The translations under genes and the position numbers were made by a program. The notes beneath the pieces were generated by a model. That model did not search any database, was not told where the DNA came from, and saw only the letters and a program-made list of their open reading frames with translations. Source: Anaerolineaceae bacterium (lineage in GTDB: Bacteria > Chloroflexota > Anaerolineae > Anaerolineales > Anaerolineaceae). From it: a stretch of DNA of 48,593 bases. Positions 42,670 through 48,593 of the stretch are shown one piece after another. The stretch covers positions 1 to 48,593 of the forward strand of contig JADLFQ010000104.1 in the NCBI GenBank assembly GCA_020845515.1, read 5' to 3'. How positions within the stretch are numbered: position 1 is the first letter of the stretch; every line of letters begins with the position of its first letter.

Positions 42670-44430
42670 ATGGAAGGAAATAAAGCCTCCTGTTTTTTTA
42701 GGCGCACCTGGCTCCTCTGGGTGAGTGGTTATTTTACCTTGCTGACTGTGGGGATGACCTGGCCGCTGGCCGCGCACATGCAAACGAAAATGGTTGGTCA
42801 GCTTGGGGACAATATTTATTTTGTCTGGATGATTGCCTGGATAAAAAAAGCGTTGTTTGAACTGCATGTCAACCCTTTCAACATCTGGTTTTTGAACTAT
42901 CCGGAAGGCTGGAACATGGCTTACACGGAGATCACACCGGCACAGCTCGCACTGGCGATGCCGTTCAGTTTCGCGGGCGGCCCGATGTTTGCCTACAATG
43001 CAGCCATGATGGCAAGCTTTATTCTTTCAGGGTTGTTCATGTTTCTATGGGTGCGGCGGCTGACGGGAAATAGCACAGCGGCACTGGTAGCTGGAACTCT
43101 GTATGCTTTTTTACCCTTCCGTTTTGCACATTTTCTTATCGGTCATCTTAATCTCTCCGGGACGCAGTGGTTTCCCCTCTTCTTTTGGGGCTTTTTTGAA
43201 ATTCTAGGGGTAACCGCCGCGGCGGAAGAGAAAAAGATTACCTGGAAGTATGCAGTGCTGGCAGGGCTTGGGCTGGGTTTGATTGGGCTGACCTCGCAAT
43301 ACTATCTCTATATGACGGTATTAATCACAGGCTTGATCTTTCTTGCCTACGGTTTTTTCATTAACCGGAAGGTTTGGAAACGTGCTGCGATTTGGAAACG
43401 GATGGGGGTGATGGCGGTGGTTTCTTTCCCTTTGATCTTTCTAGCGGTCTTGCCTTATTTACAGCTTTCGCAAGCAGGCGGCTTGCCGGATCGCAGCTTG
43501 AGCTTGGTGCGGCCTTATTCTGCCAGCCCGACGGATTTCCTCCTGCCCTCCACGGATCATTTTTTGTGGGGAAAATGGGTAGGAGACCACTTTAACCGGC
43601 AGATGTGGGTTGAAGGCACGCTGTACATTGGGGCTGTGACACTTGTTTTGACTATGATTGCCTGGTTTAAGCGAAAGGCGTTAGGTAAACGGTCTCTTTT
43701 AACCTTGCTGCTCGCCGGCGCCGGATTCTCGATTCTGCTCGCCATGGGCACGGATCTACATTGGAATGGCCAGCCGGTGGAGATCCCTGCCCCCGCCTTT
43801 CTGGCTGAGAAATTGGGACGCGAACAGATCCCCCTCCTGCTGCCGGGGTATTTTCTCTTTAAGTATTTCCCATTTTATGCAAAACTGCGGGCACTGATGC
43901 GCTTTGGCGTGTTCGCGCTGATATTTTTTACGGCGTCTGCGGGGATGGGCGCGGCCTGGCTTCTTGAAAAGACGCGCGCAAGCCGCAAGAACTGGCTGGC
44001 AATTGGACTGCTCCTGATGGTTTTTATGGATTTTTACCCGGGGACATACCGGGAATTTACGCAGGTATTACCGCGGCCGGTGGATCTTTGGCTGGCGCAG
44101 CAGCCGGGGGAGGGGGCAGTCATTCAGTTTCCGTTTGTCAAAGGAGAAGATCAGGAACACACCTATTTCACGCTTTTTCATGGGAAACCGTATGTGGGAG
44201 GTTTTTTTAATGCGTTTCCACCCCCACAGTACCAAAAGATTAAGCCTGTTATGGAGAACTTTCCGGATTTAGCCAGCGTTTCTTTGTTGAAAGCGTTGGG
44301 GGTGGAATACATATTGGTGGATATGGCGTCTTACCCGAATTTAGATACCTTGCGCCGGGAGTGCGACACTCTGGGGCTGGTTCTGGTGGGACAGTACGGT
44401 GACCAGTTGGTCTTTCAGCCAGAGGATTGA
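42670..44430 (+). CDS. Polytopic membrane protein, GT-C-like
   Basis: A 586-residue membrane protein with about 12 helices. The first loop after helix 1 (MTWPLAAHMQTKMVGQLGDNIYFV, near residue 25-50) carries the acidic residue typical of GT-C transferases, followed by NPFNIWFLNYPEGWNMAYTE. A periplasmic C-terminal tail (from about residue 470: FTQVLPRPVDLWLAQQPGEG) ends the protein. Such YfhO/GT39-related proteins are frequent in Chloroflexota polysaccharide loci, but the specific reaction is unknown. Start ATG 42670. It overlaps the next gene (TGATG). Confidence 0.72.
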   Translation: MEGNKASCFFRRTWLLWVSGYFTLLTVGMTWPLAAHMQTKMVGQLGDNIYFVWMIAWIKKALFELHVNPFNIWFLNYPEGWNMAYTEITPAQLALAMPFSFAGGPMFAYNAAMMASFILSGLFMFLWVRRLTGNSTAALVAGTLYAFLPFRFAHFLIGHLNLSGTQWFPLFFWGFFEILGVTAAAEEKKITWKYAVLAGLGLGLIGLTSQYYLYMTVLITGLIFLAYGFFINRKVWKRAAIWKRMGVMAVVSFPLIFLAVLPYLQLSQAGGLPDRSLSLVRPYSASPTDFLLPSTDHFLWGKWVGDHFNRQMWVEGTLYIGAVTLVLTMIAWFKRKALGKRSLLTLLLAGAGFSILLAMGTDLHWNGQPVEIPAPAFLAEKLGREQIPLLLPGYFLFKYFPFYAKLRALMRFGVFALIFFTASAGMGAAWLLEKTRASRKNWLAIGLLLMVFMDFYPGTYREFTQVLPRPVDLWLAQQPGEGAVIQFPFVKGEDQEHTYFTLFHGKPYVGGFFNAFPPPQYQKIKPVMENFPDLASVSLLKALGVEYILVDMASYPNLDTLRRECDTLGLVLVGQYGDQLVFQPED

Positions 44431-46049
44431 TGGAGAAACCTACAAAAAATACATTGTGGATTCTGGTGGCATTTACCGTGCTGGCTTTAATTGGCGCTGG
44501 CGCGCTACTGATAAGCGTCCGGCTTGGTCCCGGTGTGGGTGGTGATGCAACGATCTACATGACATCCGCCAGTAACCTCATCAAAGGTGTGGGACTGGGG
44601 ATTGTAGATGCATCCGGTGAATTCCGCTTGCTGCCGTACTTTCCGCCGTTCTTTCCCTTGGTATTGGCTTTTTTTGCCTGGCTGGGAATTGCACCGCTGC
44701 AAACTGCTCTATGGTTGAATACTTTGCTGTTTTCTCTGACTATTTGGCTGTCTGGTTGGTTGGTTTTCCGTGCGGGCGCAGGCGGCTGGCTGTCCGTCAC
44801 GGCGGCGGCGCTTGTTTCCGCCTCGCCGGTGCTTATCCCCGTGTACTCATGGGCAATGGCTGAGCCGCTGGCAATTTTTTTAGGACTGGCAGGGCTCGGA
44901 GTGACGTGGAAATTTCTGAAGAATCCTCAATCCCAAAAAGCACTCTTGGCCGGGGGTTTTATTTGCGGACTTTCGATTCTGACGCGTTACAGCATGGCTG
45001 CTTTTCTGGGAGCAGGAGCAGCGAGTGTTCTCCTGTTGTTGTCTGTGCGCTTGCGGACTCGCCTGGCGCGGGCTGGAGCTTATTTGTTCGTGGGCATTCT
45101 CCCGGCAGCCGTGTGGATGGCATACGACCTTGGCCAGACTGCCGCTTTTTCGTCTCGCAGCGTTGAGAGTTCAATGGGTATGCTGACCCGATTGAAGAGC
45201 TTATGGGCTCCGCTGGGCCATGTTTTTCTCTTCTGGCTGCTTCCAGACTCGTGGATTTCCACGCCACCCTACCCGGCTGTTTTGAACACTCTCTTGCTGG
45301 TTGGCATGGTGTTGGCGCCGGTAGTTTTACTGGGATGGGTTTTGCGGACTATTCTTAAGGGCAGGGGGGCCTTGCAGGAACCTGATCTTGCCTTGGGAAT
45401 TCTGTTGGTGCTGGCAATGGTGGCATACCTGCTTGTAATTGGGCTGGTCTATATCACAACCTACCCCCCCATTACGATTGGAACGCGCATGTTTTCGCCG
45501 CTCCACATTGCGGCAATTCTGTTGGCTGTTCTGCTTACTGGGTACCTGGGGAGAATTTCGCGACGTTTTCCGCTGCGGGTATTCTTAATGGCAAGCCTGG
45601 TTTTGCTGGCGGGGTGGTGGGGGTGGCGTTCCACTCGTATTGTCAGCCAGAACGCGCAGCAAGGAATGGGGTTTAACGCAGTTTCCTGGCAGCAATCGGC
45701 TACGCTGCAAGCTCTAAAGAACATTCCAGCAAACACCCCGGTGGTTACGAATGAGGAAATGGCTCTATACTATCTTACCGGTCATTCTGCCTATCCAATC
45801 GGCGAGATCTATGTGACACAGCCATTGGAGAAATTTGAGCGTTATGGAGATGAGATTGCACCCGGTGATACCGCGCAGCAGGTTTTTCGTACCGGGGGCG
45901 CCTGGCTGGTATTGTTTGACTCGATTGCATTGCAGTTGGAGCCGCTCTATGGAGAGCGGACACCTGATCGAATTCTTTCTCTTACACAAGGTCTGGACGT
46001 GATTTTTAAGGGCGAGGACGGAGGCATCTACAGGTACCCGAAACCGTAG
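44430..46049 (+). CDS. GT39-like polytopic membrane glycosyltransferase
   Basis: A 539-residue protein with about 11 helices. The first loop, GPGVGGDATIYMTSASNLIK, contains the conserved aspartate of GT39-type enzymes, and FPPFFPLVLAFFAWLGI follows. The soluble end (from about 440) begins NAVSWQQSATLQALK. The start ATG 44430 overlaps the stop of the preceding gene. With the neighbours on either side it makes a run of three related but clearly distinct membrane proteins. The loop residues differ among the three, which suggests different sugars or acceptors. Confidence 0.78.
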   Translation: MEKPTKNTLWILVAFTVLALIGAGALLISVRLGPGVGGDATIYMTSASNLIKGVGLGIVDASGEFRLLPYFPPFFPLVLAFFAWLGIAPLQTALWLNTLLFSLTIWLSGWLVFRAGAGGWLSVTAAALVSASPVLIPVYSWAMAEPLAIFLGLAGLGVTWKFLKNPQSQKALLAGGFICGLSILTRYSMAAFLGAGAASVLLLLSVRLRTRLARAGAYLFVGILPAAVWMAYDLGQTAAFSSRSVESSMGMLTRLKSLWAPLGHVFLFWLLPDSWISTPPYPAVLNTLLLVGMVLAPVVLLGWVLRTILKGRGALQEPDLALGILLVLAMVAYLLVIGLVYITTYPPITIGTRMFSPLHIAAILLAVLLTGYLGRISRRFPLRVFLMASLVLLAGWWGWRSTRIVSQNAQQGMGFNAVSWQQSATLQALKNIPANTPVVTNEEMALYYLTGHSAYPIGEIYVTQPLEKFERYGDEIAPGDTAQQVFRTGGAWLVLFDSIALQLEPLYGERTPDRILSLTQGLDVIFKGEDGGIYRYPKP

Positions 46050-46079
46050 GGGTATAATTACTTGTTGCACCACTCACAG

Positions 46080-47660
46080 ATGGGATTACGAATGGTATTG
46101 TTGAAAGAAAAAGGGACATGGTTTGGGGCGGGCTTGGCGGCCCTGGCAGCGCTTGCGGCGGCTTTTTACTGGATTTCCACACCGCACGGGCTTGCTTTGG
46201 TCAATGATACTGTTCAGTATATGGATGGCGCCAAGAATTTATTGCAAGGCAACGGATATAGCCGCCTGACAGGCTGGGGGGGGACGGTTCCCATCACCAA
46301 TTTTCCGCCGTTTTATTCGCTCGTTCTGGCAGTGGGGATAAAGACCGGCGCCGCGCCGATCCAGGCCGCCTGGTGGATTGGGCTGATTTTCTTGAGCGCG
46401 AATGTTGTGTTGGTGGGGCTGCTGGGGCGGATGTTGACTGGCTCCGGCTGGGCAGGACTGTTGGCGGGGGCGCTGCTAATCCTTTCGGATCCGTTTTTTC
46501 GCCATTACCTCTTTGCCTTAACTGAGCCTGTATTTTTATTTTGTTTCTTTTTGACATTGTTGCTGCTTGTGAACTCGAGCGGTCGTTTTCGGCCATTAAC
46601 GCTCGTAGCTGCCGGGCTTTTTGCCGGATTAGCTTACCTGACGCGCTATATCGGCATTACCCTGCTTGGAAGCGGGTTAATCTTTCTTCTGCTTTTTCCT
46701 GAGGGTTGGAAGGTTCGTTGGAAGGCGGCGGGCCTCTATCTGGTGAGCGCGCTGTTGCCGATAGGAGCCTGGACAATCCGCAATGTGCTGATAACTGGCA
46801 ACCCAACCAACCGGCAGATCAGCCTGCGTTCGCTTGCGGTGGATAAAGTGCATGAGGGTATTTACAGTTTTTGGAGTTGGCTGTTACCGGAGCCATTTCA
46901 ATGGATTGATCATTTTATAAATATCCTGGGTGGTTTGCTTGTACTTTTTCTGGTGGTGTATCTTGTGGTGGTTGTGGCAGCTTTTTTAGTCGCGCACAAA
47001 AAGAAGCCGCTCAAAAAACAGGTTTCTTTCCAACTGGGATGGCTGTTGGCTTTGCAGGGTATTGTATACCTTTCTGTGCTGGCTTTTACCATCCTGTTCA
47101 TTGATGCCAGCGTCAATTTTGAAACACGCATCCTGATGCCGGTTTACAATCTTTTAACGTTGCTTTTCGTTGCCGGAGCGGCTTGGCTATGGCGGCGCGG
47201 GGATGGGCTGCGGGTGTTATCGGTATTGCTTTCGGTGGGATTGGCGTTATCGTTTGCCGAAGACACACTGGATACAGTGCGGCAGTGGCGCTTTCAAGGG
47301 CAGGGCTTTGCGCATGAATCGTGGCTGGAATCGGAGACGATTACTACGGTTAAACGGCTGCCGGCGGTGGATATCTTCACCAATCGTCCCCAGGCACTTA
47401 ACCTTTTGGCTGACCGGGGTTCCTATATTTTACTTTCTCCCATAAACCCGGCTACCCAAATGGAGCGCGAGGATTACCCGGAGGAACAGGCGCGCTTGCG
47501 CCAATCGGTGGAAGATGGCAAAACCGTTATTGTCATTTTTGGCTATCGGGACTTGGTTCAGGATTCGGAAAATGAATGGATGGTGACCCTGACTGAAGGG
47601 CTGCCGGTATTATTGGAATATGAAAAAGATGTTATTTTTGGAAGGATAACTCTGCAATAG
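46080..47660 (+). CDS. GT39-like polytopic membrane glycosyltransferase
   Basis: About 526 residues, 11 or so helices. After helix 1 the loop reads LALVNDTVQYMDGAKNLLQ, the same acidic-loop pattern as the preceding gene, then FPPFYSLVLAVGI, showing common descent of the two. The C-terminal domain starts near RQWRFQGQGFAHESWL. The frame begins at TTG 46062; ATG 46080 and ATG 46092 are both possible and none has a good ribosome site. The gap to the preceding gene is about 30 bases. It completes the run of three such proteins. Confidence 0.75.
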   Translation: MGLRMVLLKEKGTWFGAGLAALAALAAAFYWISTPHGLALVNDTVQYMDGAKNLLQGNGYSRLTGWGGTVPITNFPPFYSLVLAVGIKTGAAPIQAAWWIGLIFLSANVVLVGLLGRMLTGSGWAGLLAGALLILSDPFFRHYLFALTEPVFLFCFFLTLLLLVNSSGRFRPLTLVAAGLFAGLAYLTRYIGITLLGSGLIFLLLFPEGWKVRWKAAGLYLVSALLPIGAWTIRNVLITGNPTNRQISLRSLAVDKVHEGIYSFWSWLLPEPFQWIDHFINILGGLLVLFLVVYLVVVVAAFLVAHKKKPLKKQVSFQLGWLLALQGIVYLSVLAFTILFIDASVNFETRILMPVYNLLTLLFVAGAAWLWRRGDGLRVLSVLLSVGLALSFAEDTLDTVRQWRFQGQGFAHESWLESETITTVKRLPAVDIFTNRPQALNLLADRGSYILLSPINPATQMEREDYPEEQARLRQSVEDGKTVIVIFGYRDLVQDSENEWMVTLTEGLPVLLEYEKDVIFGRITLQ

Positions 47661-47682
47661 AGGAGCATAAAACCGGAGCGTT

Positions 47683-48504
47683 ATGGGACATATTTTGGAA
47701 AAATTTAATCTACAAGGTCAAGCCGCGATCGTAACAGGCGGCGCTGGCTTGCTGGGCAAGCAGTTCTGCCGCACGCTCGCAGAAGCCGGTGCAGGCGTCG
47801 TGGCGGCCGACCTGGACGAGAGCGCAGCCCGCCGGGTTGCGGAAGAAATCAGCGCGGCAGGGTATCGAGCGGTTGGGACGGGCGTGGATGTTACTGATCC
47901 TGTTTCCACCCAGGCGATGGCAGACGTGGCGATGCAAGCGTTTGGTTGCCTGGATATTCTGGTTTGTAGTGCAGCTATGGACCCAAAATTTGATCAGAAA
48001 CACGCCGGGCAACACCGCAATACCTTCGAAGACTACCCGCTGGACGCATGGAAGCAGGCGCTGGACGTCAACCTGACCGGGATATTTCTCTCTGTGCAGG
48101 CAGCAGTGAAACCGATGCTGGCGCGGGGTCACGGCGTAATCATTAATATTTGCTCGACATATGGCCTGGTCGGGCCGGACCAGCGGCTGTACGAACGGCC
48201 TGGAGAACTGCCGCGATACAAACCGGTCTTTTACTCCGTGACCAAGGCTGGGGTTTTGGGGTTGACCCGCTATCTGGCGACATATTACGCGGGAAAAAAC
48301 ATCCGCGCCAACGCGCTGACGCCGGGCGGGATCTTCAATGAGCATGATGAGGTGTTTACACGTAATTATTCCTCCCGGACAGTGCTGGGACGCATGGCGA
48401 ACCTGGATGAGATGAACGGGGCATTGTTGTATCTGGCTTCGAATGCCTCCAGTTACATGACCGGAGGCAACTTGGTGGTGGACGGCGGGTGGACAGCATG
48501 GTGA
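47683..48504 (+). CDS. SDR oxidoreductase (PtmA-like)
   Basis: A 273-residue classical short-chain dehydrogenase. AAIVTGGAGLLGKQFCRTL carries the cofactor glycines (about 13-31), VCSAAMDPKF replaces the common NNAG, and the active site is NICSTYGL then FYSVTKAGVLGL (Tyr-xxx-Lys). It ends in GGNLVVDGGWTAW as usual. An SDR directly before a NeuA-like cytidylyltransferase is the arrangement of ptmA-ptmB in flagellar legionaminic-acid loci, which supports a nonulosonate pathway. Its actual substrate is not known. The stop overlaps the next start (TGATG). Confidence 0.8.
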   Translation: MGHILEKFNLQGQAAIVTGGAGLLGKQFCRTLAEAGAGVVAADLDESAARRVAEEISAAGYRAVGTGVDVTDPVSTQAMADVAMQAFGCLDILVCSAAMDPKFDQKHAGQHRNTFEDYPLDAWKQALDVNLTGIFLSVQAAVKPMLARGHGVIINICSTYGLVGPDQRLYERPGELPRYKPVFYSVTKAGVLGLTRYLATYYAGKNIRANALTPGGIFNEHDEVFTRNYSSRTVLGRMANLDEMNGALLYLASNASSYMTGGNLVVDGGWTAW

Positions 48505-48593
48505 TGCGGGAGGAAACACTGGCTGTTATTCCCGCGCGGGGAGGTTCAAAAGGGATTCCCCGTAAGAACATCCGTCTTTTTGCCGGGTACCCC
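48504..48593 (+). CDS. NeuA-like CMP-nonulosonate synthetase, N-terminal part
   Basis: Only the first 30 codons are in the window; the frame runs off the right edge. LAVIPARGGSKGIPRKNIR (about 6-24) is the CTP-binding signature of acylneuraminate cytidylyltransferases (NeuA, LegF, PtmB). It is coupled to the SDR gene by a TGATG overlap. With the NeuB-like gene at 33483 it points to CMP activation of a nonulosonic acid. Confidence 0.85.
   Translation, partial: MREETLAVIPARGGSKGIPRKNIRLFAGYP

Noticed and set aside
47710-48519. 269-codon minus-strand ORF
   Set aside because: Antisense to the SDR gene, which has all family motifs; composition is shadow-like.

Overview
The window looks like a chromosomal segment of a Gram-positive-like or monoderm, mesophilic, anaerobe-type bacterium. 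A member of the Anaerolineae (Chloroflexota) is my best guess. This rests on the mix of gene families, moderate GC, a selenocysteine peroxiredoxin, many polytopic GT39-like proteins and a typical Chloroflexota two-GNAT remnant; no rRNA or marker tree is available, so it is inference.

Left part (1-24.6 kb) is mostly housekeeping. It has a GGDEF-like C-terminus followed by a polyprenyl-phosphate mannosyltransferase, a 3D-domain wall protein overlapping rsmA, 6-phosphofructokinase, moaA, cutA, an M20 dipeptidase, a threonine synthase, proB-proA, and a MarR-controlled heterodimeric ABC exporter. It continues with an uncharacterised membrane protein, a decayed acetyltransferase, a TetR-CPBP-CPBP cluster, tRNA-Phe and tRNA-Glu.

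Inside this part, 3612-6811 is a small, heavily deleted prophage bounded by a perfect 50-bp repeat of the 3' half of tRNA-Phe. The intact tRNA lies at the right edge and the displaced 43-nt tRNA fragment, with the original tRNA terminator, lies at the left edge. It keeps pieces of a minor capsid protein, a scaffold protein, a small head-region protein and the first codons of a tyrosine integrase next to the tRNA. At its left end a single type I-C-like CRISPR repeat forms the end of a bactofilin-like reading frame. Immediately right of the tRNA is a peroxiredoxin whose peroxidatic residue is encoded by TGA, followed by a hairpin that fits the bacterial SECIS model. It lacks the usual C-terminal resolving cysteine.

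Right part (24.7-48.6 kb, all + strand) is one long surface-polysaccharide operon. It begins with a strong promoter and a winged-helix regulator, then GDP-fucose synthase-like, a Wzm/Wzt ABC exporter (Wzt interrupted by an amber codon), glycosyltransferases, a methyltransferase and a GNAT protein. After these come a PseB-like 4,6-dehydratase, an RfbD-like reductase, a NeuB-like synthase, an SpsF-like cytidylyltransferase, a Gfo/Idh/MocA oxidoreductase, four polytopic GT39-like or related membrane proteins, an SDR and the start of a NeuA-like cytidylyltransferase. Together they suggest synthesis and ABC-dependent export of a glycan carrying a nonulosonic (sialic-acid-like) sugar. No aminotransferase of the pseudaminic or legionaminic route is visible in the window.
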